Assembly: GCF_000003815.2 (NCBI RefSeq) | Contig: NW_023365777.1 | Location: 352,855 to 416,854, forward strand | Source of the DNA: Branchiostoma floridae | Taxonomy: Eukaryota > Chordata > Leptocardii > Amphioxiformes > Branchiostomatidae | Direction of reading: 5' to 3' | Length of the DNA stretch: 64,000 bases | Shown here: positions 13,377-24,172 of the stretch, one piece after another | Numbering within the stretch: the stretch's first letter is position 1 | Layout: every line of letters begins with the position of its first letter | The notes under the pieces: model-generated | The model's input: only the letters and a program-made list of their open reading frames with translations | Databases searched by the model: none | What the model was told of the DNA's origin: nothing | Made by a program: the position numbers and the translations under genes

Positions 13377-13799
13377 TCACACATCATATTGCTGACAATT
13401 CAATCGTCTTTGCTTGTTTATTTTTGTGTGGTGAATCATTCTCTTCCATCCAAACCCAAACCCATTCAGACAGACATCTCCCACATGGCTTTGTCGTGAC
13501 TTCCGGTCTATTTGACTTTCTTTTGAAGCCATATTAGAAGTGCACTTAGTCTTTACAATATCTGCCGTAGACTTTGATGCATGGCACTTTCCGACTGCAT
13601 TCATGAGGAAATTCTCTGGAGGCAAATCCGTGTTGCATCTGCAGTATATCTCCCCAGCACTTAGATATGCATGGAGCACAGAGCTGTCTGAATGGCACTG
13701 AGAGTCCACTGGGCGGATGCTGACGGATACATTTGTAAAAGATCTATAAAGTCGCTCAACTTTGCATGCATTTGACAAATAAACTAGATTTGCAACCAA
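13377..13799 (-). other. Antisense open frame, cysteine-rich, unassigned
   Basis: The minus strand is open for 140 codons. The central segment contains GEIYCRCNTDLPPENF and VGKCHASK, with flanking cysteines. On the minus strand a possible acceptor (tccgtcag) and donor (ATT|GTAAAG) bound about 145 nt. The cysteine spacing is faintly like a WSC-type domain, but I cannot name a family and the frame may be chance. It lies within the neurexin intron in the opposite direction. Confidence 0.2.
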
Positions 13800-15951
13800 A
13801 CTGTATAGACAGCATACTAGTATTACTTTGCAGTAGGAGACACAGGCATTTTGATTTTATTGAATTTCTCCAATCTTCTTGCCTTTTTTCTTGCATGAGT
13901 GTTATTCCTTGTTCAGCTGTCTCTTTAATGCTTGCTAATTTCAAAGCCTTTCCTTTAGGATGTCTTTTGATACTGCTTGAATCAGTTTAGTCCAAATTTA
14001 AACTTAGCTGAGAAGAAACTGTTTCCTTTACTCAGTCTCATTCTCAATCATCTCAAGAGATTGCAGACCCTGATATCTGATTCTGATTTTCAAGATTGCT
14101 GCTGGAATGGGGGCAGTCATCTTCCCTCTTCCATACATACTGTACATAGAGATTCTTTTATATACCACAGTGTTGATAAGGATGTTATCTACATGATTGT
14201 ATATTTGCTCGGCAATCCTATAAACCTATGTGATAACAGTTTAGTGTAGGGAAATTAGTAAATGCATAACGTTGGACCTTAACCTGTTGTGCTTTGTTAT
14301 GCTTTTGCAATGTAATGGTCAGTGGTAAAAGTTTGCTGGGAAGTGCTGTATTCTTCATTCTTCAATTCTAGACCTGCGGTATCATACCAACCTTAGAAAT
14401 GCCAAAATCAAAGCTGAAACGAGTTTTCTTTATTTTGTGAAACGTTTTTCACAGTTATTTTTGGAACTGGCAGGTTGTTGTCCTTGGTGCTGAAATGGTT
14501 GCTGTGAACATATGTTCTTTAGTCATGGAAAGCTCCCTTCATTTTACTGAAACTAATACAGATACAGCTTTTTTCTTCTTCGTTTATTATGAATGTATTA
14601 TTAAAAGTCTGTTTTATGCACAATTTTTTATGTTTTATATGCAATGGGTGTTGTGCAAAAGTATAATTTCCTGACAAGTTAGAAGTGTTATGAACAGTCG
14701 ATGATACCATCTTTTTAATGAATTCCAGGTCCAGCAAGCTTTAACAGTTCTCATGTATGCCTTGATATCATATTGCAGGTGATTTCCATAGGATTAGCAG
14801 ATACTTTCTCCAAGGTCTGTAGTTGGGGATAGATATTGTCAGGATTCTAGTCTTATATAGCTTGCTGCTAGTGAAGCTAAAGTATGGCTTTAACCTTCAT
14901 GGATGAAAGCACCTGTACCGAGGCTTCAGGCCATGTTAGTTCATTCAGCGTCTAGACTGGTAATGCTGGTGGCTTAATGTACTGTAAAATGCTTTTTAAA
15001 TTGGCAAGGCTGAATATTAGCAATTCTGGAGTGGAAAGTAATTTCACAGAGCTTTATTTTTGTGGTGGAACAACTTTTCTCTTGCTAGCTGATGTATATC
15101 TTTTTCCTATATTCTGTGGGATGAATTCTAGTGATAAAAATGGCTGTAATGAAAGCTCAATTTTCCCATTCTGCTGTCCCAGTGATCAGCTTTGAAGATA
15201 TTGCATAGGCTTTGACCGAGGGAGTACTACGTACTTTCATCTGCAAGAGTTGCCAGGCAGACTTTTAACCTTCAGCTTACTGAGGTAGCTGTTTTGAACA
15301 AATTTTGCTTTGACAACTAACTTAGGCAGCAGCAAGAAAGTTAAACAACAAACAACACTGAGACGGTCGCAGTACTTCACATATTACAAACTGACTGCTT
15401 GTATATCAACTTAAACTATACAAAATGTACATGCATGTAACCTAATTATTTGTGAAAGAAAATACACAAGCCACTCTACTCCTGTCACCTTCAGTGTGAA
15501 ACATACAATGGCGTATCCTCACATATTTTAAAGATTCAAAGCAAGTCCTGCTGCAAATGACAAATTGTCCTTTCAATATTTCATAACCCTCATTTCCCAA
15601 GTGCACATAGGCGAGACGTGCACCTTGCTGTGCCCCCCTCCCATCTGTTCACATGTCCTTGACTTAGATTCTCCTGTGAGAATTGTTTCTTTCCTTTCTG
15701 GCTGTGTCTTAATTTTAGACTCGCACACTCGAAGATCCTAAAATGCATGAAGTTGTATTTTACCCTGCTATCATTAGAGACGCTGCAACTGAGGGTGTGA
15801 TAAGACTGCTGATTATCATTATAAGACTGCTAATCATGATTATGAGAGGGATTGATAGCCATGTGAAGGTCAGGTCTGTCATTAATAGAGCTCAAATTAG
15901 AAAATATATTACGGCAACCTTATCCGACTGTTAGGGCTTGTTCACAGTATG

Positions 15952-16298
15952 CAGGGCTCAAAATTCATTTTTGGGAATAGGTGTACTGGTGCACCCAATC
16001 TAGAAAATTGGATGCACCAAAATATTTTTGGTTGCACCACATAAAATAAAGTAGAATATATATATATCAGAATAACTTAATTGCAAACCTACTAAATTAG
16101 TAATTTAAACGGAGCTCTTCAGAAATCGGAAGTACTATGACAGTCATTTTATTATCTTTCTAACACATAGATGTCAAGAATATGGTGTTTACTTAGTATA
16201 CTGACATCTTAACATACATAAGCCTATGAAAATATTTGGGTGCACAACTCCAATTTTGGGTGCACCTGGGTGCACAAAACCCCAGGAATTGAGCCCTG
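15952..16298. mobile_element. hAT-like non-autonomous element
   Basis: Terminal inverted repeats CAGGGCTCAA and TTGAGCCCTG bound 347 bp, with the 5-bp direct repeat GTATG immediately outside on both sides. Subterminal GGTGCACCC-type words occur in both orientations (near 15990-16040 and 16240-16275), as expected for transposase binding sites. CAGGGCTC ends are typical of hAT elements. The 5-bp duplication is shorter than the usual 8 but is known for some hAT groups. No transposase frame. Confidence 0.7.
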
Positions 16299-18599
16299 GT
16301 ATGCAAAATGATGATGCTGGCCTCAACCTCATTAAACTATTTGAACAGATTGTGTTTTTTTTTTGTGTTTGTAAAGGGGCGTGACTGACTAGGCTTGTTC
16401 TTGTGCACATGCACAGAGTTCTCACTGAACTTTTAAACTCACGATTTACTGTATGCTGTTGTAGGTGATGCAGACAATTTTGATGTGGGCAGTTGAGAGT
16501 GTTGGATATAACCTACATTTTTCCTTACATTGTTGGAATTATTTCGCTTGATATCTTTCAAATTGAAATCCATAAGGTTGCAGCAGGTGCGATGACTTCA
16601 TTCGTTGCAGAAAGCCATTATCTTCAACAGAGCACCTCTCATATATTGAGGGCACATGTCATTCAGCATAGATGGTCCCAAAGAAGTCCTTGTCACCTCG
16701 AACTGTAGAGTTCATGTCAGTTGGAAGGTGCCAAGGTTAAATATATCCTAAGGTGGGGGAGGGGGGTCGACTGTAATTGCCACCAAAGCCTTTGAGTGAC
16801 CTCATGTAGTCTAATCATCAAGCAGGTAGAGCAAGGTTACTGAAAGCTTATTGTAATCACTCTGGGGATATGTCTTATCCTTTTTCATTAGGAACATTGG
16901 CACCATATGAAAGCAAAGTAACTGTTGCGTGATCAGTGCTCGAGTATCTCACCAGTAAAAATGGGTTTCTGTGTTATAATGAAGTTCGAGCTCCTTTTGA
17001 TTTGAATCAATTTACATTCCAAAGCTTAACATGTCTATTTGTAACAACACTTGAATGTCTGATTCAGTCAGTCAGAAAAAAATTTGAAGCAAGTTTAGTA
17101 TTCTCTGTGTTGATTCTGTAGTTGGGTCACTGTACCCAAGCCCTGGCTCACCACTGTGTGAAATTTGTCCTGAGTTTTTAACTTGGATGGACCATTACTT
17201 CACAACAGTACATCATACCAACGTTGACTGAGTACTCAGACAGCCACACGACATGTTCCGTTTCTTGTGATATTAAATACATTTATCAAAGCACAGAGAG
17301 TAAGACGGTACAAAGTACTAATATGTCAGCTACTCAATCAATATCAGGGCTGTGTGCGAGGATCACAATTAGTTTAGCTTAACAGTGTACAAGTACAAAT
17401 TTGGTGTCGGAATGTGAAAGATCCGCCTTTGAAGAGGGTGTGTGATTGGACAGCAAAAAATCACCCCCTTCGCTTGTAGTGTTTCATCTCACGTTAGATT
17501 GATCCATGTTGTCTTTGCTCTTGATCAGCGCTTTCAGAAGATACCATTTTTTTCAAGACGTGTGGCGCGTATTTGTCTAGACTGAAAGGGAAACCAATGG
17601 TTGGGCTAATCCCTGATGTGATGATCATTTGTTACTCTGACTTCTGTTGGGATTTCTCTGTCCCTGGAAGCAACCTCAAAGTTTATCTCTTGGTTCCTAC
17701 ATGGTTGGTAATTGGGAGAAACCCAGTTGAATCCTCGGAATAAGATCTTGGTTTGAGCTGCAACCGTCTTGTGGAATGGATGTAAAATTGGGTTCTTGTG
17801 TTTAGTCTCAAGTATGCTAGAAAGGAAGGGTAAGCATCTTGTTCCTATAGAAATATACACTGATACTGAAACAACAAGGAAACTTGCTGACCTATGTGCC
17901 ACGGGGCACTAGTGCTGCAGTCCTTGGATCTTCTGCTAGATGGCTCTGGACACGATGGAATTGGATTGAGTTTTCTGGCAGCTATTTTTAATCTATGTTT
18001 TTCCTTTTTAGAAAATTTTTGCCATTGGCTTTGTTGCTCTGCAACTTCTTATCTATGTGTTTAAATCCAATTCTCTAAAAACAATGACTGTAAAACAGAA
18101 TCAAGTAGTCTTTGGAAGAACAGCACGGGCTGCTCAGAGCCATGTGGCCATAAAAGGTAGAGTGGTGGAGATTGGCTGCTTGACCCCGTCCATTTCCTCA
18201 TCACATGGAGGCCCGGGAGGGGCTGCTGAGAACTGTTCCGCAATTTGTGTCAATCACCTGGGATTGGGAGCCTTATCACTACACTCAGAGGCCAGGTCCA
18301 TTGGATTCCTTGGCTTTGAAATGTTTTTATCTGCTCTTTTTTCTTAAGGGAGACAGCAGTTCTCAAGGAGATGTTTTAAAATACGACACTGTTTGCATTT
18401 GACTCAATTCTTAAAACAATTTAGAATCTACCATCAGTTTACATTGGATTAAAAAAGAGGTCATTTAGATTATCATCTTTTATGTTAAACTTGGCCCAGT
18501 TTATCAATTAGCTTGTGATATACATGTACATTGCTTTGATACAGCATATTTATATTTCAGCCATACCATAGGTATGGTGAAATATATTGTATTCGTAAT

Positions 18600-18625
18600 G
18601 TTTCTTTCTTTCTTTCTTTCTTTCT
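18600..18625 (+). repeat. (TTTC)n microsatellite
   Basis: About six perfect TTTC units directly before a divergent tandem array. Confidence 0.95.
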
Positions 18626-18639
18626 CCTGTCAAATCTTC

Positions 18640-19280
18640 GGAACACGGTATCTCCGTTGTTCCTGAACCGATTGACTTGAAATTTGACACAAGGGTAGAG
18701 TGGGCCAATACCCCCAGACGTTTTTTTCATTTTTTTCATATCTGCCTTTAAAATGATTTTATTAAGGTTTTTTGGTCATCTTAAGACCAAAACTGTATAT
18801 TTGGGCCCCCTGTACCCTGGTATTATAACCGAATGAGCTGAAATTTGTCACAGATGTGCCTTGATAATTCCCCCATATAAATTCAATACCACTTTAGGTG
18901 TACAGTATAACGAAATGCTTATTTTTGCGATTTTTTGGTCATTTTTTGACCAAAAAAGGACACTTTTGGCTCCTGTACCTTGGTTTTAGAACCGGATGAC
19001 CTGACATTTAGTATAGGAGTGCCCTAGACATATGCGCACATGGATTCATTAACAGTTGAGGCATACAGTACAACAAAATGCTTAATTTTGCGATTATTTG
19101 GCCATTTTATGACCAAAAAGTACACTTTTGGCTCTTGTGCTCTGGTTTTAAAACCAAATGACCTAAATTTTGGTAAAATGTTGCACTAGATATTTATTCA
19201 AATGACACATGTATAATTTTTGTCATAGACTACGTCAAAATGATAGATTTGGGGATTTTTTTGTCATTTTCCAATAGCCA
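18640..19280 (+). repeat. Divergent tandem array, about 163-bp unit
   Basis: Three clear units share the order GACCTGAAATTT-like word, a middle block, TTTTTTGGTCATTTT, GACCAAAA, ACTTTTGG and CTGTACCTTGG. Anchors GGTCAT(C/T)TT...GACCAAAA lie near 18774, 18937 and 19100, a spacing of about 163 bp. A partial fourth unit fades near 19260. The units are heavily diverged, so the array is old. Confidence 0.75.
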
Positions 19281-19282
19281 CA

Positions 19283-19312
19283 GGGGTCAATGACCTTAAG
19301 GTCGTTGACCCC
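19283..19312. repeat. 30-nt palindrome with nuclear-receptor half-site words
   Basis: GGGGTCAATGACCTT is followed by AAGGTCGTTGACCCC; the halves pair over 30 nt with a single T/G mismatch pair and no loop. It contains TGACCT and AGGTC half-site-like words. It sits at the end of the 163-bp array. Function unknown. Confidence 0.6.
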
Positions 19313-19440
19313 AGCTGCAGATTGCACCTTCTGGCATATATGTCTATTTAATCTAATTGGATAGGTAACCAATCACTTAGCCTGAATCTATATCCTAAAG
19401 AGGGGGGGGGGTGACAGCCAATCAGCGAGTCCGGTGTTAT

Positions 19441-20130
19441 CTGGAAGAGTCCATTCTTACACGGAGGGGTTCATTTTTTTTTAAAATTCATCCTCGGACT
19501 GGTGAAGTCTTTCAGTGGGTGTATTTTTGGACAGGTCTATTTTGCAGTTTTACAGAAGGTGTGCTGGAAGAGTCTATTCTCGCACGGAGGGGGGATTTTT
19601 TTAAATTCATATTTTGGACTTTGGTGACTTCTAGTTTGTCAAAGTCTTTCAGCAGGGTTATTTTTGGACTGGTCTAATTTGCAATTTTAAATGGGTGTGC
19701 TGGAAGAGTCCATTCTTGCATGGAGGGGGGATTTTTTAAAAATCCATTGGCTTTTTTTAAAATCCATTTTTGGGACTTCAGTGATTATGTCAAAGTCCTA
19801 TTTTAGCGGATGTATTTTTGGACTGCTCTACTTTACATGGAAGAGTCCATTTCTTGCACACGGAAGGGGGATTTTTTCAAATTCAGTTTGGACGGGTGAT
19901 GATTCAAAATTCAATTTTTAGTGGAAGTGTTTTTAGACTGGTCTATTATACCTTTTCATGCACTGGGACCTTTTTTGCTAAATTCAATTTTGGATTTGGT
20001 TTCTTATTCAAAAGGCCAAGGTTTCAGTGGGAGTATTTCTGGACTGGTCTATTGTGCAAATCCACATAGGCTGCACTGGAGTCCATTCTTGAACGGGGGA
20101 ATTTTGTAAGATTCATTTTTGGGTTAAACC
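19441..20130 (+). repeat. Divergent tandem array, about 120-140-bp unit
   Basis: The motif CTGGAAGAGTCCATTCTT with ACGGAGGGG recurs near 19441, 19561, 19699, 19837 and, degraded, near 20075. Each copy is followed by a T-rich stretch ending in ATTCA and then GGACTGGTCTATTTTGC. About five to six units are seen, the fifth badly decayed. Confidence 0.8.
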
Positions 20131-20879
20131 GTCATTAGTAAAAATGATTTTTCAAATGGGTGATTTTGAAATAGTCTATTGTTGTATGGGGAGGGAGATG
20201 GCTGAAATATGCTGTATTTGCTCTCAAGCAAATGTCGGCCTTTCTAGTAGGGATTACATTCTCCACACAATGACTAACTAAAGGTTTTTCTCTGGTGAAG
20301 CAGACTTACATGTACCTACTGTAAGTTGTGAAATACATGAATGATTAGCATTATGTTTTTTTTCAAGCAACATTTCTGTCCAAGCTCTGCTTTTGAACCA
20401 AACAATTCTAAAAGTAGCTTTACGAGAAATTACTCCAACAGTCGCAAAGTTTAGAGTTCTCAATACCAGATGTTGGTTGGGTGCATCTAAACTATGCTTT
20501 TCCCTTGGACAAGTTTGTCGGTTTTCATGTTATAAGTGATTGATAGGCTATCATCCTGATGGAATACAGGTGCCAACATGGCATTACTCGTAGACAGAAC
20601 TGAGTCAAAGTCTGCTGCCTACAGGGCAAACATTATCTAGGACCTGCCTGAAGCTCACAACCGCATAGCAACTTCTGAAGGATCAGAAATTGGCTACAAG
20701 CCCCAAAGGTTTTATATTTACTAGATGACTCCATTCTTATTGGTTTGCCAAAACATATAGAACGAGCTACAAAATTTACCAATACCTGTACCAAAACTTC
20801 ATTTCCTGTCTGACTTTGTTTGTATGTTCCTGGTATGCTGTTGAACAAAATATAATTATGTAAACATGATATTATTTAA

Positions 20880-21842
20880 CCCTCAAACCACCGTATGGGG
20901 TCAAAACTGACCCCAGGCGTATATCAATGTGTGCCATTATGTCATTTCTGGTCGAAAACAAATTTCCTTCCAGGAGTTTGTTTGTATATATGTCCTATAA
21001 CTTATCTTAAGTTTTTACCGAGATTGGCTTATTGTTGATTAAGTTATCTTAGAAAGTTTATGCATGGTCCAGTGGGGTCAAAACTGACCCCAGCATTTTT
21101 TTAAACAAACTTTTGCGACCCACACCTAAACTACTTATCGTAGGATCACCAAATTTTCAGAGAATGATGTACATGTAAGCCAAAATTATTGTATTAACTT
21201 TTATGCCATTTTCATGGTATATGACGACATTATGACGTCATCTAGGTAATAACGGCCGCCATCTTGGATTTTGACTAATGACGTCATCAAATTAGCATAA
21301 ATTATGAATATTGAGTCATGAAATTTACGTTTAATTTCATAAGATGTGATAAACAACTGTTATTTGCCAAGAAAACCTTAAAACTTAAATGTTTAATACA
21401 AAATTAGAAAATTTCGTAATAAATATGTATGTCAAAATTCCGTTGCCATGGCAACATGAAAAATTATGAACATACTTTGTTCACTGAAAATGTTTGCTAT
21501 CAACATTTTTTAAAAAGTTACCAAGTTTGGTGGCCCTAGCATAAGCCATTCAGGCGCTATACGGCATTGAAGTCGGTACAGGCATCAAAAACCTCATTCC
21601 CGGTCTGTATAGCGTTGGTACAAAATGTGGTCCTCATCATCTTTTGCATAAATTATGATGATAAGCTAGACATATTCTCACCTAATCATGTCAAATTATC
21701 CCACGTAGATTAATGAAACTATACATATATACAAATCACAAAAAGAGTCACACAAAAAACTGTATTTGTACAAAACGTTTTGGGGTCAGTTTTGACCCCA
21801 TACGGTAATCTACGTCACAAAAAAGCTTCGGTGGTTTGAGGG
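20880..21842. mobile_element. piggyBac-like non-autonomous element
   Basis: The element is 963 bp and is flanked on both sides by TTAA (20876-20879 and 21843-21846). The termini are perfect inverted repeats CCCTCAAACCACCG / CGGTGGTTTGAGGG. Inside them lies a second inverted word, CCGTATGGGGTCAAAACTGA, directly adjacent at the left end and offset by about 25 bp at the right. TTAA duplication and CCC termini are the piggyBac signature. GGGGTCAAAACTGACCCC is itself an imperfect palindrome and occurs three times (near 20897, 21073 and, inverted, 21782). No transposase frame. Confidence 0.85.
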
Positions 21843-22127
21843 TTAAATATATTTCCTTAGTAACAATGTGCATAATTGAGATTTTAGTTCTATCAATGCC
21901 CAGATATGCCTGTATACCCTTGCTAAAAGTGGATTGAAGACGAAAGCTATATGGATGGAAATTCCTGCCAAGTATAATGAGATTTTGGATGAAATCAACA
22001 TACCGACCTGGCTGGTTATAAATCAGGAGCTCCATATTGTGACATCTCCAGACATTTACAGTACCCAGACACAGGCTACATACAGACTCATCATCTGTCA
22101 TAATGTAGGGCTGACATACTCGGGAAC

Positions 22128-22262
22128 ACCCCTATATGTTCTGATGCCCCTTCTGATGCCCCTATATTCCAACACTCCTACATTCCAACACCTCTATGTT
22201 AGGGTTATAGTTAGGTTTAGGGGGTGTTGAAACATTCTCTTTTGGAGCATAGGGGTGTTGGA
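22128..22262. repeat. Small inverted repeat with telomere-like core
   Basis: GGAACACCCCTATATG near the left and ATAGGGGTGTTGGAACAT near the right are partly complementary. The middle contains TTAGGGTTATAGTTAGG. It could be a tiny MITE. Boundaries are uncertain. Confidence 0.4.
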
Positions 22263-23430
22263 ACATACATAATTGTACGCGACTGTATACTATTGGGGTG
22301 GCAGAATATACAGTGTTGTGGTGTCACTGCAAATTTCAATGGACTCATCAGCGTTCTAAGGCCTCACAATCATGTGTTTAAGGTGGAGTTTGGAAGAGAA
22401 TAGTACCAACCTAGATGACTAAGAACTTTATGTACTACTATATATACAATGTAGTTATACTGGTGTGATATGTAGTGTTGGAAGATTGGGGAAGTGCACA
22501 TATAGATTCAGGAATTAGGTCCAAGAAAGCTGAAACATTGGAGTTAGATGCTTGTCTGAAACGTAGACAATATCCCAATGCACTGTGACAGCTTATCTCT
22601 TTCCAGCTGCATCGCAAGAAACTTCCACTGTAGCAGTGCTACTTGACTGCGAGACCTCACAAGGGCTTAATGTCATCTTGTAAAACAAATTGAACCTAGT
22701 CCTCTTAAAATACCAGATTCTGTGTAAAGATGAAGAAGATAATTTTAAAAAGTCTTCACTTTACTTTGCATATTGCCAAGCTGGCTGTCAGAAGAATTTG
22801 TGGTTTGATTTTGCATGTACTATATAGTCATCAAACATGCAACCTGCTAAATAGATATGACTTTGATATATAAAAAGAATAAGAAAATAGTAATAGATAG
22901 TACAGCAGAATGTATGGACTTCAATTTCTGCCTTCTGCATTTCTGAAAGATTCAAAACACACCAAATGTTGACATAGATGATTGATAGATGGTGTGTCGT
23001 GGTAGTGACGAGCACTACATTTATCAACGCCCCAGTTCACCACAAGGAAAATTAGAAAGTCTTTTCAGGACTCCCGTGTTCTCCCGGATGGAATTGGGTC
23101 AGATCAATAGGATAAGGAAGGATTAATGAGGAGATGGTAACATACACTGGTCTCATGTACCACTTCTGTTGTTGGATATAATTGTGCATCCGTCTGTGCT
23201 CCGTACATGTCATTAACACCATTGTCATCTACTGTAGCTTGGGCTTGATGCTGATTGCACGTATGAAAATGATACTCATATTACAAAGAATGATCTACCA
23301 TCTGTAAAAGGTTTTAAAAAAGGAAGTCCTAGGGGATATATAGTCTGGCTGCGATAAGAATCGTGATAATGTAATTTTGTAATGTTCCCACATTGTAGTC
23401 TCATGAAGTGCTAATATGGTGCAATAGTGC

Positions 23431-23462
23431 ATGTGGCATTTCTTGAACTAGAAATGCCACAT
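23431..23462. repeat. Perfect 13-bp hairpin, 6-nt loop
   Basis: ATGTGGCATTTCT and AGAAATGCCACAT are exact complements separated by tgaact. It lies 501 bp upstream of the first LNS4 exon. Function unknown. Confidence 0.7.
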
Positions 23463-23962
23463 TTTTAATGAAAATGTAGGTTGTTTCTCAAGGGGAAAAA
23501 ATCACTTGCAACGTTCATTTTAAAACTGCTCAAATGCTTCAAGATACATGTATTGTAACATATTAACGTAGCATAACATTACATGAAATTGATTAAATGA
23601 AAACAACGGAATAAAATAGTATTGTGTTGCTCAATGCATATACTCATGACAAGCAACTTTTGGATAAGTTTATAAACATTTAAAATTTCAGATATGTTCT
23701 GTCTTTTGTCATGATCAGTGACTGAACAGAATTTAGATTCCAACTATAGTATTGAATATCTTATTACCTACACCTTTATTGTCTTATCTTTGTACTACAT
23801 GTACATGTAGATACTAGAATGTTTTGGCCATGTGTGATGGTCACTTCAAGTTTTGGTCACTCTTGAAAATAATGGACCGTAATTCCTAGCTTGAGGGGAC
23901 AGTGCAGAGCCTTTAAGTTGAATTTCTTGTGTTGAATAAACTCCAATGTTGTCTTCCCACAG

Positions 23963-24172
23963 AGTCGACCATGCTGACGTTCGCCGACGGGCAGTACCTG
24001 ACGGTGTCGCTCCTGGGACCGGTTCAGACGGAAGCGGAGGACATCACGCTGCGGTTCAGAACGGCTTCGTCGTACGGACTGCTCCTGGCCGTCACCTACG
24101 AGGGGGGTCCGCAGGAGAACGTGCTGATGATGGAGATAGAGGCAGGAAGGCTGAAGCTCACCTTCAATCCTG
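23963..24172 (+). CDS. NRXN: Alpha-neurexin internal exon: first part of LNS4
   Basis: The exon is 210 nt, phase 1 on both sides, so it could be skipped without a frameshift. The acceptor is cttcccacag and the donor is CCTG|GTGAGT. The last base of the LNS3/EGF2 exon plus its first two bases make GAG, giving CEK-E-STMLTF at the EGF2/LNS4 boundary, close to the vertebrate CERE-ATVL. The 69 whole codons carry the LNS fold hallmarks TEAEDITLRFRT (22-33), YGLLLAV (37-43) and EAGRLKLTF (59-67). It is markedly more GC- and CpG-rich than the surrounding intron. The downstream boundary, after TFNP, is the position that I recall as alternative splice site 3 in vertebrate neurexins. The exon contains no cysteine. 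Confidence 0.94.

Larger units (their letters stand above)
4170..23962 (+). other. Neurexin intron, 19.8 kb, between EGF2 and LNS4
   Basis: Non-coding apart from possible chance frames. Listed repeats are MITE family A at 8545 and 9252, a SINE near 10490, a hAT-like element at 15952, tandem arrays at 18640-19280 and 19441-20130, a piggyBac-like element at 20880 and a small inverted repeat with telomere-like words at 22128. Stretches 4170-8500, 11000-15900, 16300-18590 and 22270-23950 show nothing that I can name, except small hairpins at 8111 and 23431, a CTCF-like word at 11666 and an antisense cysteine-rich frame at 13377. Confidence 0.85.

Noticed and set aside
21748-22101. Overlapping 117- and 98-codon frames near the piggyBac-like element
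   Set aside because: Considered as transposase remnants, but they straddle the element boundary and lack the catalytic-domain pattern.
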